This document shows positions 23,406 to 35,742 of a stretch of DNA of 64,000 bases, piece by piece. The notes beneath the pieces are model-generated. The model was not told the DNA's origin, made no database searches, and saw nothing but the letters and a program-made list of their open reading frames with translations. Numbering within the stretch: the first letter of the stretch is position 1; every line of letters starts with the position of its first letter. Where the stretch lies: the NCBI GenBank assembly GCA_030035585.1, contig CM057476.1, positions 22,924,501 through 22,988,500 on the forward strand. The letters are read 5' to 3'. This DNA is from Dugong dugon. Lineage: Eukaryota > Chordata > Mammalia > Sirenia > Dugongidae. The translations under genes and the position numbers were made by a program.

Positions 23406-26400
23406 ATGACAGCAATAAACTCAAACCTATCAGCAATCACACTGAACATAAATGGCTTCAACAGACCCACAAAGACACAGAGAGTGACAGAATGGATTTA
23501 AAAAACAGAACCCATCAATACGCTGTCTACAAGAGATATACCACAGACAAAAAGATATAAATATATTAAAAATCAAAGGACAGAAAAAATATATCAAGCA
23601 AACAGCAACCAAAAAAGCAGGAGTGGCAATTCTAATCACTGATAAGATAGACTTAAAAAAAAAATCCACCACAAAAGACAAGGGAGAACATTATATAATG
23701 ATTAAAGAGACAATTCATCATGAAGACATAACCATAATAAATACCTATGCAACTACTGGCTGGGATCCAAAATACATAAAACAAACTCTAAAAGCACTGA
23801 AAAGAGAAAATGACAGTTCCACAATAACAGCAGGAGACTGCAACACGCCACTCTCGGTAAAGGACAGAACATCTACAAAGAAACTCAACAAAGAAGATCT
23901 AAAGGCCACAATCAACCAACCTGACTTCACAGACATATATAGAGCACTCCACCCATCAGCAGCAAAGTACACATTATTTTCCAGTGCACATGTAATGTTC
24001 TCCAGAATAGACTACATCTTAGGCTAGAAAGCAACTCTCAGCAAAATCCAAACCACTGAGATAATACAAAGCATCTTCTCTGATAACAAAGCCATAAAAG
24101 CAGAAATTAATAACAAGAAGAGAAGGAAAAAAAATAAAATGCTTGGAAACTGAATTAACACCTTGCTCAAAAACCACTGGGTAAAAGAATAAATCAAAGA
24201 CGGAATCAAAAAATTCCTAGAATCAAACGAGAATGATAACACATCATACTAAAATCTTTGGGACGCAGCAATGGCACTGCTAACACGTCAATTTATAGCA
24301 ACAGATGCACATATCAAAAAAGAAGAAATGGTACTACTCAAGCTATTTCAGAGCACAGAAGAGGAAGCAACACTTCCAAATTCATTCTATGAAGCCAGCA
24401 TAACGCTGATGCCAAAACTAGGCAAAGACATCACAAAAAAAGAAAATTACAGACCAATATCTCTCATGAATATAGATGCAAAACTTCTGAACAAAATTCT
24501 AGCCAATAGAATTCAGCATCATATCAAAAAAATAATACACCACGACCAAGCAGGATTCATACCAGGTATGCAAGGATGGTTTAACATTAGAAAATCCATC
24601 AACGTAATTCACCACATAAATAAAAGGAAAGAAAAAAATCACATGATCATCTCAATTAACGCAGAAAAGGCATCTGACAAAGTCCAACACCCATTCCTGA
24701 TAAAAACTCTCAATAAAATAGGTATAGAAGGGAAATTTCTCAACATAATAATGGGCATCTATGCAAAACCAACAGCCAACATCATTCTTAATGGAGAGAG
24801 GCTGAAAACATTCCCCTTGAAAACAGGAACAAGACAAGGATGCCCTTTATCACCACTTCTATTTAACATTGTGCTGGAAGTTCTAGCTAGAGCAATAAGG
24901 CAAGTAAAAGAAAGAAAGGGCATCCAAATTGGTAATGAAGAAATTAAACTGTCCCTGTTTGCAGATGATATGATACTATACATAGAAAACCCTAAAGACT
25001 CCATGAGAAATCTACTGGAACTAATAGAAAGATTCAGCAGAGTAGCAGGATACAAGAGAAACATTCAAAAATCAGTTGGATTCCTATACACCAGTAAAGA
25101 GAACGATGAAAAGGAGATCAGGAAATCAATACCATTTTCAGTAGCCCCTAAAAAGATAAAATACTTAGGAATAAATCTGACCAGGGATGTAAAAGACCTA
25201 TACAAAGAAAACTACAAAACACTGCTGCATGAAACCCAAAGAGATCTACATAAATGGAAAAACATACCATGCTCATGGATAGGCAGACTCAACATTGTGA
25301 AAATGGCAATTCTACCTAAAGCAATTTACAAATACAACGCAATCCCGATCCAAATACCAACAACATTCTTCAAAGAGATGGAAAAACTAATTATTAACTT
25401 TATATGGAAAGGGAAGAAGCCCCGAATAAGTAAGGCACCACTGAAGAAGAAGAATAAAGTTGGAGGACTCACACTACCTGACTTCAGAACCTACTATACA
25501 GCTACAGTAGTCAAAACAGCCTGGTACTGGTACAACAACAGAGACATTGACCAATGGAACAGAATTGAGAACCCAGATGTAAATCCATCCACCTACCGTA
25601 ACCTGATTTTCGACAAGGGCCCAAAGTCCATCAAATGGGGAAAAGACAGTCTTTTTAACAAATTGTGCTGGCAAAACTGGATATCCATTTGCAAAAAAAT
25701 GAAACAGGACCCATACCTCACACCGTATACAAAAACGACTTCAAAATGGATCAAAGACCTGAATATAAAGCCTAAAACTATAAAGTTCATAGAAGAAAAA
25801 ATAAGACCAACACTTGAGGCCTTAATACATGGCATTAACAGGATACAAACCATAACCGTCAACACACAAAACCCAACAGATAAACTAGATAACTGGGATC
25901 TTCTAAAAATCTAACCCCTATGCTCTTCAAAAGACTTCACCAAAAGAGTAAAAAGGGAACATACAGACTGGGAAAAAATTTTTGGACAGTATAAATGAGA
26001 CAAAGGTCTAATCTCCATAATCTACAAGAAAATCCAACACCTCTACAACAAAAAGACAAATAATCCTATCAAAAAATGGGCAAAGGAAATGAACAGACAC
26101 TTCACCAAAGAAGACATTCAAATGGCCAACAGACACATGAGGAAATGCTCGCGATCACTAGCCATTAGAGAAATGCAAATTAAAACCACAATGAGATACC
26201 ATCTCACCCCGGCATTACTGGCACGAATCAAAAACACTGGAAATAACAAATGTTGGAGGGGCTGCGGGGAGATGAGAACTCTTATACACTGCTGTTGGGA
26301 ATGCAAAATGATACAACCATTTTGGAAAATGATATGGCGTTTCCTTAGAAAGCTAGAAACAGACATACCATTCGATCCAGCAATCCCACTCCTAGGAATA

Positions 26401-26685
26401 TATCCTAGAGAAATCAGAGTCGTCACTCGAATAGACATATGCACACCTACGTTCATGGCAGCATTGTTCACAATAGCAAAACGATGGAAACAACGTAGGT
26501 GCCCATCAACAGATGAATGGATAAACAAACTATGGTACATACACACAATGGAGTACTATGCAACGAGAAAGAAGAACAATGAATCTGTGAACCATCTCAT
26601 AACATGGATGAAACTGGAGAACATTATGCTGAGTAAAATAAGTCAATCACAAAAGGACAAATATTGTATGAGACCTCTATTGTAA
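23406..26685 (+). pseudogene. L1 P ORF2 (endonuclease and reverse transcriptase)
   Basis: Starts MTAINSNLSAITLNINGFNR, the usual L1 ORF2 start. An EN domain follows in broken frames (VKDRTSTKKLNKEDLKA, LHPSAAKYTLFSSAHVMFSR). A 547-codon open frame (24271-25914) holds the RT with FADDMILY at about 24958-24981. The C-terminal frame (26089-26685) has [11 protein letters not shown]...CCWEC and ends CMRPLL. About 190 codons between [13 protein letters not shown] and LLKLFQ are missing without loss of frame. A TAA after LLKI near 25912 and a TGA near 25997 are shared with copy M. Confidence 0.9.
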
Positions 26686-27499
26686 AAACCCATGAAAACA
26701 TTCACATGCAAAATGTAACAATCCTTGTTGGTTACCAGGGATGGGAGGGGAGGCGGGGGAAATACTAAATAGGCAATAGATAAGTGGTATCTTGGGTGAG
26801 AGGTGAGACAGTACACAGTACAAGGGAAACTAACACAACCTGCACAAGGAAAGGTCATGGAGGCCCCATGGACACATCCAAACTCCCCGAGGGACTGAGT
26901 TGTTGGACGGAGGGCTCTGGGGACCATGGTCTCAGGGAACATCTAGCTCAATTGGCATGACACTGCTTACAAAGATAATGCTCTACATTCTACCTTGGTG
27001 AGTAGTGTCTGGGGTCTTAAAAGCCTGTGAGCGGCCATCTAAGATATTACACTGGTCTCATCCCTTCGGGAGCAAGGGAGAATGAAGAGAACATGATACA
27101 ACGAAAAGATTAGTCCAAAGGACTAACTGTCCACGGCTACCAAGACCTCCACCGGACTGAGTCCAGTATAGCTAGATGGTGCCCGGCTACCACCGCTGAC
27201 TGCTCTGACCAGGGTCACAACAGAGGGTTCTGGACAAAGCTGGAGAAGGATGTAGAGCATAATTCTAACTCACAAAAAAAAAAAAAAGACCAGATTTACT
27301 GGCCTAAAGGAGACTGGAGAAACCTCAAGAGTATGGTCCCCAGACACCCTTTCAGCTCAGAGGTGAAGTTACCTTCGAGGTTCACTGTTCAGCCTGGGAG
27401 TGGACAGCCCAGTAAAACTAAATGAGACTAACAAGGTACAGGAGTCCAGTGACAAGGGCCAGAAGGCAGAGGGGGAGTAGGAAGCTGATGATAGGGAAC

Positions 27500-27885
27500 A
27501 CAAAGTTGAGTAAGGATACTGTTGATGTGTTGTGAGATTGTTAACCATTGTTATAGGGCAACATTTGTAGTAACTGTTAAATGGGAGGCTATTTTGTCCT
27601 GTAAGCCTTCATCTTGGGTGAGAATGGCAGCACAATTGGAAGAGCATAGTCAATGTCACTTAAATGTGTACATAAAAAGTTTTGAAATGGTGTATCTTTG
27701 GCTATGTGTATTTTCACCAAAAAAAAAAAAAAAAAAAAAAAAAAGCTGATAATTCAGAGGGTTAAAATGTTGTGGGGTTGTTAACCAAAGTCATAAAACA
27801 GTATGTGTACTACTGTTACATGAGAAACTGTTCTGTAAGCCTTCACCTGAAGTACAATAAAATATTAAAAAAAAAAAAAAAGAAG
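27500..27885 (+). repeat. Composite 3' end of L1 P
   Basis: Three L1-type ends in a row: an elephant-type end (ttgtcctgtaagccttcatc) at 27500-27615; an L1M-like end (gtcaatgtcacttaaatgtg ... tattttcaccaaaa) at 27620-27720; an A tract of about 25 at 27718-27745; then another elephant-type end (ggttgttaaccaaagtcata ... gaagtacaataaaatatt) to 27885. Copy M has the same order at 15595-15960 on the minus strand. Confidence 0.87.
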
Positions 27886-27892
27886 AAGAAGA

Positions 27893-28160
27893 AATGATAC
27901 TAGTGAAGAGTGTGCTTCTTGGCTCAAGTAGACACATGAGATTAAATGGGCAGCTCCTGTCCAGAGGCGAGATGAGAAGGTAGAGAGGGTCAGGAGCTGG
28001 CTGAATGGACACGGGAAATCCGAGTTATAAAGCAGGAGTGTACTGTCACAGTATAGGGAGAGCAACAAGGGTCACATAACAATGCATGTATAAATTTTTG
28101 TATGAGAGACTAACTTGAATTGTAAACTTTCACTTAAAGCACAACAATTTAAAATAAAGA
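27893..28160 (+). mobile_element. L1 3' end
   Basis: Only the last 270 bp of a different L1 3' UTR type (gaagagtgtgcttcttggct, gtataaatttttgtatgaga, cttaaagcacaacaattt). It follows directly on the A/G-rich tail of L1 P. Confidence 0.8.
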
Positions 28161-28184
28161 CGGGATGAAATCAAACCATTAGCT

Positions 28185-31100
28185 ATATAACCTTAACAGA
28201 TAGAAAGAGAACAATAAAAGAAGCCCACAGCCACTAGAAGAAAGGAAATAATAAAGGTCAGACCAGAAATAAATGAAATATGGAACAGAAAAAGAATAGA
28301 AATAATCAACAAAACCAAAGGTTGGCTCGTAGAAAGGATCAACAAAATCAACAAACCACTGGCCAAAATGACAAAAGAAAAACAGGAGAGAACACAAATA
28401 ATCCAAATAAGAAATGAAATGGGGGATATTACAACAGATCCAAATGAAATAAAAAGGATCATAACAAAAGTGCTATGAAAAACTATACTCGAACAAATTT
28501 GAAAACCTAGAGGAAATGGACAAACTTCTAGAAACACACTACCTACCTAAACTAACATGAACTGAGGTCGAAAATCTGAATAAACCCATAACAAGAGAAG
28601 AGACTCAAAAAGTAATTAAAAAAAAAAAAAACAAAAAATCCCAACAAAACAAAAGCCTTGGCCCAGATGGTTTCACTGGAGAACTCTACCAAACATTCAG
28701 AGAAGAGTTTACACCAGTACTACTCAAACTATTTCAAAACACAAAAAAGAAAGTGATACTTCCAAATTCATTCTATGAAGCCAGCATAACCCTGATGCCA
28801 AAAACAGGCAAAGACATCACAAAAAAAAAGAAAGAAAAGAAAATTACAGACCAATATCTCGCATGAATATAGATGAAAATCTTCATAATAAAATTCTAGC
28901 CAACAGAACTCCACATCATATCAAAAACATAATAATGCACCATGACCAAGTGGGATTCATACCAAGTATGCAAGGACACTTCAACATTAGAAAATCAATC
29001 AACGTAATCCACCACGTAAATAAAACAAAAGAATCACATGATCATCTCAATTGATGCAGAAAAGAAATTCAATAAACTCCAATACTCATTCCTCATTAAA
29101 AAAATTCTCAATAAACAGGTACAGAAGGGAAATTCCTTAACATAATAAATGGCATCTATACAAAACCAACAGCCAACATCACTCTTAATGGAGAGAGGCT
29201 GAAAACATTCCTCCTGAGAAAAGCACCAAGACAAGGATGCCCTTTATCAGCACTCCTATTTAACACTGTGCTGGTAGTCATAGCTCGAGCAATAAGGCAA
29301 GAAAAAGAAAAAAAGGGCATCCAATTGGTAAGAAGTAAAACTATCCGTATTTGTGGATGAAATACTATACATACAGAACCCAAAGGACTCCACAAGAAAA
29401 ATATTGGAACTAACAGAAAGATCTATCAGAATAGCAGGATACAAGATAAACATACAAAAGTCAGTAGGATTCCTAAACATCAATGAAAAGAACTATGAGA
29501 TGTAAATCAGGAAAGAATACCAATTATAATAGCCCCTAAAAAAAATAAAATATTTAGGAATAAATCTAACTAGGGACATATAAAACCTACACAAAGAAAA
29601 CTACAAAACACTACCGCAAGAAACCAAAAGTAACTGACATACATAGAAAAACATACCATGCTCATGGATAGGCAGACTCAACATTGTGAAAATGTCAATT
29701 CTACTCAAAGCAATCCACTAATACAATGCAATTCCAATCCAAATACCAACAGCATTCTTTAATGAGACAGAAAAACTAACCGTTAACTTTATATGGAACA
29801 GAAAGAGGCCCCAGATAGGTAAAGCACTATTAAAGACAAAGAATAAAGTAGGAGAACGCCCACTACCTGACCTCAGAACCTACTATACAGCTACAGTAGT
29901 CAAAACAGCCTAGTACTGGTACAACAACAGATACATTGATCAATGAAACAGAATCTAGAACCCAGATGTAAATCCATTTACCTATAATCACCTAATCTTC
30001 AACAAAGGCCCAAAGTCCACTAAATGGGGAAAAGACAGTCTTTTTAATAAATGACAAAATTGGATATCCAGCTATTAAAAAAAAAATGAAACAGGACCCA
30101 TTCCTTACACATACAAAAAAAAAAAAAAAAAACACTTCAAAATGGATCAAAGACCTAAATATAAAACCAAAAATTATAAAGATCATGGAAGAAAAAATAG
30201 GGTCAACGCTAGAGGCCCTAATACACGGCATAAATAGCATACAAACCATAACTAACAATACACAAACACCAGCAAGATAAGCTAGATAACTGGATCTTCT
30301 AAAAATTAAACACTTATGCTCATCAAAAGACTTCACCAAAAGAGTAAAAAGAAAACCTATAGACTAGGGAAAAAAATTGGCTATGACAAATGTGACCAAG
30401 GTGTAATCTCTGAAACCTATAGGAAAATCCAACACTTCTACAACAAAAAGACAAATACTCCAATTAAAAAACGAAAGGGGGAAACAACCTAAATGTCCAT
30501 CAACAGACGAACAGATAAACAAATTATAGCACATACACACAATGGAACGCTATGCAACAAAAAAGAACAACAATGAATTTGTGAAACACCTCACACCATG
30601 GATGAGTCTGGGGGGCATTACGCTGAATGAAATTAGTCAGTCATAAAAGGACAAATATTATATGAGATCACTATTATGAGAACTCAAGAAAAGGTTTAAA
30701 TGAAGGAAACAGCAGTATTTGATGGTTACGAGGGTGGAGAAGGGGAGTTGGAAGAGAATTCACTAACTAGATAGTAGAGAAGAATCAACTTCGGTGAAAG
30801 GAAGGACAACACACAATACAGGGAAAGTCAGCACAACTGGACTAAACCAAAAGCTAGGAAGTTTCCTGAACAAAATCAAACACTTCGAGGGACAGAGTAG
30901 CAGGGGCAGGGGTCTGGGGACCATGCTTTCAGGGGACATCTAGGTCAACTGGCATAACAAAGTTTATTAAGAAAATGTTCTGCATCCCACTTTGGTGAGT
31001 CCCGTCCGGGGTCTTAAAAGCTAGCGAGCAGTCATCTAAGATGCATCAACTGGTCCCAACCCACTTGGAGCAAAGGAGAACGAAGAACACCAAAGACACA

Positions 31101-31655
31101 AGGAAAATATAAGCCCAAAAGACAAAAGGGTCACATAACCAGAAACTCCCATCAGCCTGAGACCAGAAGAACTAGATGGTGCCCAGACTGCCGTGACAGG
31201 GAACACAACAGAGTCCCTGATGGAGCAGGAGCAAGGTGTGGTGCAGAACTCAAATTCATGTAAAAAGACCAGACTTAATGGTCTGAGACTGGAGGGACTC
31301 CAGAAGACATGGCCCCCAGACTCTCCGTTAGCCCAGAACCGAAACCACTCCCAAAGCCAACTCTTCAGACAAAGATTAGACTGGACTATGGGACATAAAA
31401 TGATACTTGTGAAGAGAGTGCTTCTTAGTTCAAGTAGATACACAAGACTAAATGGGCAGCTCCTGTCTGCAGGCGAGATGAGAAGACAGGGAGCGTCAGG
31501 AGCTGGTTGAATGGACACGGGAAATATAGGGTGGAAGGGAAGAGTGTGCTGTCACAGTATAGGGAGAGCATCTAGGGTCACAGAGCAATGTGTGTATAAA
31601 TTTTTATATGAGAGACTAACTTGAACTGTAAACTTTCACTTAAAGCACAATTAAA
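28185..31655 (+). mobile_element. L1 copy Q, 5'-truncated with internal deletion
   Basis: Starts in the ORF2 linker (reading like KKPTATRRKEIIKVRPEINE, about 28215) and runs through RT to a 3' UTR that ends in an A-rich tail at 31640-31655. The RT active site reads FVDEILY (near 29350) instead of FADDMILY, so one catalytic Asp is lost. Near 30475 the text jumps from a KTNTPIKKR-like reading to the PKCPSTDE region, a loss of roughly 350 bases. Many stops. Older than M and P. Confidence 0.87.
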
Positions 31656-31665
31656 AATCAGAAAA

Positions 31666-32218
31666 GAAAGGATGGTGACACCACTCATTCATCCTTGGTC
31701 CTCTGGTCCACCATAGGGCACCTAGTAGACCCCCCAGGACATGAGTGTTCAATGAGTGGACACACTCCTCCTGGTGTCACCAACCACCTAGGTAAGCTTG
31801 GGCCCCTTTCACTTATTGCCCATCTTTTTCCTTTCCAGCACCCAACCTGGCAAAGAGAGCCAGGTACAGTGCAGAGGCCAGGCACAGTCCTCTTTCTGGT
31901 GTGATATGAAGACTCCTGTGGACCAAGGTTTTTCCCTGGCCCAGAGCAACACCATCCCACCTTCCACTGGGGAAGGTTTCCTTCCCTTATCCCTCTCCCA
32001 GGTCCCCTGTTGGCCCCCTGAGCCAGAACTCATTTCTCTTCCTCTGCGTCTCCGTGTCTCTAGGCACGCATGTCTCTGTTCAGTACATTTTATGTGTCCT
32101 GCCTACAGTTGGCTGCCATTTGCCTGTCTGTCACCCCCACTAGACTGTCTGAGTTCCATGAGGGCCAATCTCCCCCTACCTCAGCCTGAGTCCTCTGCAT
32201 GGTCACATAGTGCCATGG
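31666..32218. other. GC-rich segment between two L1s, mostly unassigned
   Basis: About 550 bp richer in G+C than its surroundings. Bases about 32100-32190 (cccactagactgtctgagtt, ccatgagggc) recall an L2 or MIR end. The rest matches nothing I know. Open frames exist on both strands (for example 31798-32304 plus) but show no family signature. Confidence 0.4.
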
Positions 32219-33075
32219 TGCTCAACTGCTGCAACATAGTTTATAAAGAAAAAATTCTACATCCTACTTTGGTGAGTAGTGTCTGGGTTCTTAAAACCTT
32301 GTAAGCAGCCATCTAAGATACTCCACTGGTCCCACTCCATCTGGAGCAAGGGATAATTAAGAAAATCAAAGACACAAGGGAAAAGATTAGTCCAAAGGAC
32401 TAATGGACCACAACTACCACAGCCTCCACCACACTGAGTCCAGCACAACTAGATGGTGCCCAGCTAACACCACCGACTGCTCTGACAGGGATCACAAGAG
32501 AGATTCCCAGACAGAGCTGGAGAAAAATGTAGAACAAAATTCTAACTCACAAAAAAAGACCAGACTTACTGTCTGACAGACTGGAGAAACCCTGAGAGTA
32601 TGGCCCTCGGACACCCTTTTAACTCAGTACTGAAGTCACTCCTGAGGTTCACCCTTCAGTCAAAGATTACTGTTACCCATTACCTACTGCCGTCGAGTCG
32701 ACTCCGACTCATAGTGACTCTACAGGACAGAGTAAAACTGCCCCATAGAGTTTCCAAGGAGCACCTGGTGGATTCAAACTGCGGACCTTTTGGTTAGCAG
32801 ACGTAGATCTTAACCACTACGCCACCAGGGTTTCCAGTTAAAGATTAGACAGGCCTATAAAAAAAATGAGACTAAATAGGCACATCAGTCCAAGGGTAAG
32901 GACGAGAAGGCAGGAGGGGACAGGAAAGCTGGGAATGGGGAACCCAATGTTGAGAAGGGAAGAGTGTTGACATGTCGTGGGGTTGGCAACCAATGTCACA
33001 AAACAAAATGTGTATTAATGGTTTAATGAGAAATGTATTTGCTCTGTATACCTTCATTTAAAGTACATTTTAAAA
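32219..33075 (+). mobile_element. L1 3' UTR copy
   Basis: From gctgcaacatagtttataaa to ctttaaagtacattttaaaa-like end. Has the gattagtccaaaggactaat and gatggtgcccagct landmarks of the L1 type at 1-1077. Split by an AfroSINE at 32670-32834. Confidence 0.88.
32670..32834 (-). mobile_element. AfroSINE
   Basis: Minus-strand AfroSINE with well kept CpG-bearing tail (actgccgtcgagtcgactcc). The duplication cagt(c/t)aaagatta flanks it at 32657-32669 and 32835-32847. Low divergence suggests a fairly young copy. Confidence 0.94.
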
Positions 33076-33153
33076 ATTTTTAAAAAGTTGTTAAGTATTC
33101 CTTTAGAAATGATATTGGTTTGGATGGGGTGTGTATAATATTAATACCAGTGA

Positions 33154-33204
33154 CTATAGGGTCACTATGAGTCAGAATAGACTCAGTGGTAATGGGTTTG
33201 GTTT
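33154..33204 (+). mobile_element. AfroSINE 3' fragment
   Basis: Tail only: ctatagggtcactatgagtc, agaatagactcagtggtaat and gggtttgg. Confidence 0.75.
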
Positions 33205-33229
33205 TCTGGTTTAGTGGTACCTTAAATTT

Positions 33230-33390
33230 TTCTAGTGCTTTGAGGTTATAAAACACTTCTGCATACATTTTGATTATTTTTGTTCCTCATAACAACCTCA
33301 TGGCAAAGGTAGGTCAGTAATCATCTTACAGATTAGGAAACTGAAGCTTATGTGTGACTTGTTCAGTCGAAAAGTGGTAGAATAATCTCA
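33230..33390 (+). mobile_element. MIR SINE relic
   Basis: Core of MIR in sense orientation: cctcataacaacctcatggc, cttacagattaggaaactga and gcttatgtgtgacttgttca. Diverged, as expected of a pre-placental SINE. Confidence 0.72.
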
Positions 33391-33613
33391 AAAAAAAAAA
33401 AAAGTCATTGTTTTCCAATATTTTTTCTACTACATATTGCCTTGTGACTGTGATACCAATTCATGTTTGTGTGCTTCCTTTTTTGTGTATTTTGAACATT
33501 CACAAACATTGTGAGCTATTTCCAAGTAGGTATCACAACTATGCTTAAGTGAAGAGAAAACTTTGTTTGGGCTGTTGGCTAACAAGCAGAAGAAACCTTT
33601 CTGAATTTGCCTA

Positions 33614-33819
33614 CCAAAAACACAAAACCCAATGCCATCGAATAGATTCTGACTCATAGTGATTCTATAGGACAGAGTACAACTACCCCACAGAGTTTCC
33701 TGTAATCTTTAAGGAAGTAGAGTGCTACATCTTTCTCCTGTGGAGTGGCTGCTGGGTTTGAATCACTGACCTTTAGGTTAGCAGCCAAATGCTTAACCAT
33801 CGTGCCACAGGACTCCTTC
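33614..33819 (-). mobile_element. AfroSINE, full length
   Basis: Minus-strand copy with an exact 13-bp target duplication, ctgaatttgccta, at 33601-33613 and 33820-33832. Confidence 0.95.
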
Positions 33820-34196
33820 CTGAATTTGCCTAGTTCTCATAATCTATCTTTTTGTTCATTTGTTTGTTTGTTTTTCAACAACTTCATAGTTTCTCAGAGA
33901 GTGCACGTCAGGGGCCAGGGTACTTATTTTGATAAACAGATTTGCATTTCTTCAGTTATTGAAAGTCTGGGGGAAAAGTCTGTGGGAAGGAAGAGGTGTG
34001 ATTTGGGCAAGGTCAAAGAATCTCATGCCCTTCTGCAGTGGCTTGCTGAATAGCTGAAATCAATTTTGTATATCTGAAGTTCACTGGTTCAAATCCTAGT
34101 TTGAACAATGTATGAAAAATGGGGATTGTTTACATGTTTTCTTTTTAAAATACAGTTTACTTAAAAACTCATTAAATATATAAATTTTTAAAAAAC

Positions 34197-34292
34197 TTCC
34201 TGTCACTGAACAATTTGTGTAGGAATTGTTAAATGGAAACCTAATTGCTGTGTAAACTTTCACTGAAAACACGATAAAGTTATTTTTAAAAG
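34197..34292 (+). mobile_element. L1 tail relic
   Basis: Last 95 bp of an L1 3' UTR: tgtcactgaacaatttgtgt, gtgtaaactttcactgaaaa, cacgataaagt. Confidence 0.6.
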
Positions 34293-34311
34293 CACGATGC
34301 TTTTTACACAG

Positions 34312-34487
34312 TCCTGAGCTCTGATGGCAGAGTGGTTAGGAGCTCAGGTTGCTAACAAAAAGTTTGGTAGTTCAACTCCACCAGCCGCTCGCTCCTTGGA
34401 AACCCTATAGGGCAGTTCTATTCTGTCTTATAGGGTCGCTATGAGTTGGAATCGACTCGATGGCAATGGGTTTGGTGTTTGTTTTTG
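34312..34487 (+). mobile_element. AfroSINE
   Basis: Plus-strand copy: tcctgagctctgatggcaga, gagctcaggttgctaacaaa, and a well kept tail (cgctatgagttggaatcgac, tcgatggcaatgggtttgg). Confidence 0.92.
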
Positions 34488-34493
34488 TTTTTG

Positions 34494-35742
34494 TCTTGCT
34501 TTCAAATGCAGGATCACTAAGAGTTCAAAACTTCAAGCAGGCAAACAATAATTTTAAAGTAATCTATCTTCATTAACCTGAAAACAAATGGCTTTCCTTG
34601 CACATGCACTGAATATTAAGAAAGACTCACAGCAAAATTAGTGTGTGGAGGCAATATAAAAGAATTTAGAAATGTTAAATTTTACGAAGTGGATTCTTCT
34701 TCATTGATACTACCTTTGGATAACCTTTTCAACTTTTAAGTGTTTCCTCATTTATATCTATTCACTTTTCAGATATCAGATGGAAGATATGACCTTCCCA
34801 AACTAGGATTCTATGGACTGTTGGGTTGGATGATGGGGAGATTATTTTAATCACCAGCATTAACCAAAACCCAGGCATTCATAAGCTGAGTGAAACTACC
34901 GTGGCTTAGTCTTGCTCACTACACAGAAGCCTAAGCCTCAAGCTTTCTAAAACCTTTGCAGCTGAAGCCAACTACGAATAAAAATAGAAACAAGGAGAGA
35001 GTTCAAAAGTATGACATTTACCTATCATAAGTTCACTGTGATGAAGGTTCATCCCTTCGACAAATATTTTTGAGTGATAAACTCTATTCTAGGCGCTCGT
35101 GAAACTGCAGTGAACAAAACAAAGTTCCTAGCTGCCATTCTAGGGTCAACTGTGCTATTCTCTCATAGGGCTGAATGCCCACAGCGTGACTTTTTTCCTA
35201 CCTGTGACCATGCTCTGAACAAAGATAAAGTAATATAGAGTAAATATAAAATTGAGTCTGTCCTGGCTTAGTGAGAGCTCCAAGCAAGAGGATTAAAATT
35301 TTAATTTAAAAAAAAAAAAAAAAAGATCTACCTCTTTAGAAACACTAGGTCAAGGAGTTTTCAAGGTTCCAGAGCAACTTCATGATCAGTGTGCTGCATT
35401 CCTCTGCCAGCTGTGAAGCACAGATAAGTAGCTAAAATGTTATCATTTCCTAAGCAAAAAACAACCATCATCTCCTTTTGGGGTGGGGGGGACTCCTAGT
35501 AAGTTGTCAGAAACCTTCTGCAGAACTCCATGTTGTAATCACATTTCTGTATCAAACAGCCTTTACTGGTAATAAATGTGTCTCTTGGACCAACATTTAT
35601 GACAGCATTCACTGTAACAAGCAAAAAAGCTCTGTTTCAATAGATAATGACCAAAAGACCAATCTTGTGACTACATTGGTGGTCCATAGCACAGTTCATT
35701 TTTGCTTTACATATATTGGTTTTAAAAAATGTAGGAAAAGTT
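34494..35742. other. Intron-like sequence with one old relic
   Basis: Bases about 35060-35165 (tctattctaggcgctcgtga, agtgaacaaaacaaagttcc) resemble an ancient MIR- or L2-type repeat. An A tract lies near 35308-35325. Nothing else was recognised. Confidence 0.4.

Larger units (their letters stand above)
19977..27885 (+). mobile_element. L1 copy P, nearly full length, plus strand
   Basis: A 7.9-kb L1 with every part present: a 5' UTR with repeated monomers (20195-21610), ORF1 (about 21640-23036), ORF2 (23406-26685) and a long 3' UTR with a composite tail. It starts near gctggggcagagacaacatg, like the ggagccaagatggc start of other mammalian L1s. ORF1 and ORF2 both carry stops or frame changes and ORF2 has an in-frame deletion, so it is not active as it stands. 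No clear target duplication was found. Confidence 0.92.

Noticed and set aside
24271-25914. 547-codon open frame that might be a host gene
   Set aside because: It is the RT part of ORF2 in L1 copy P.
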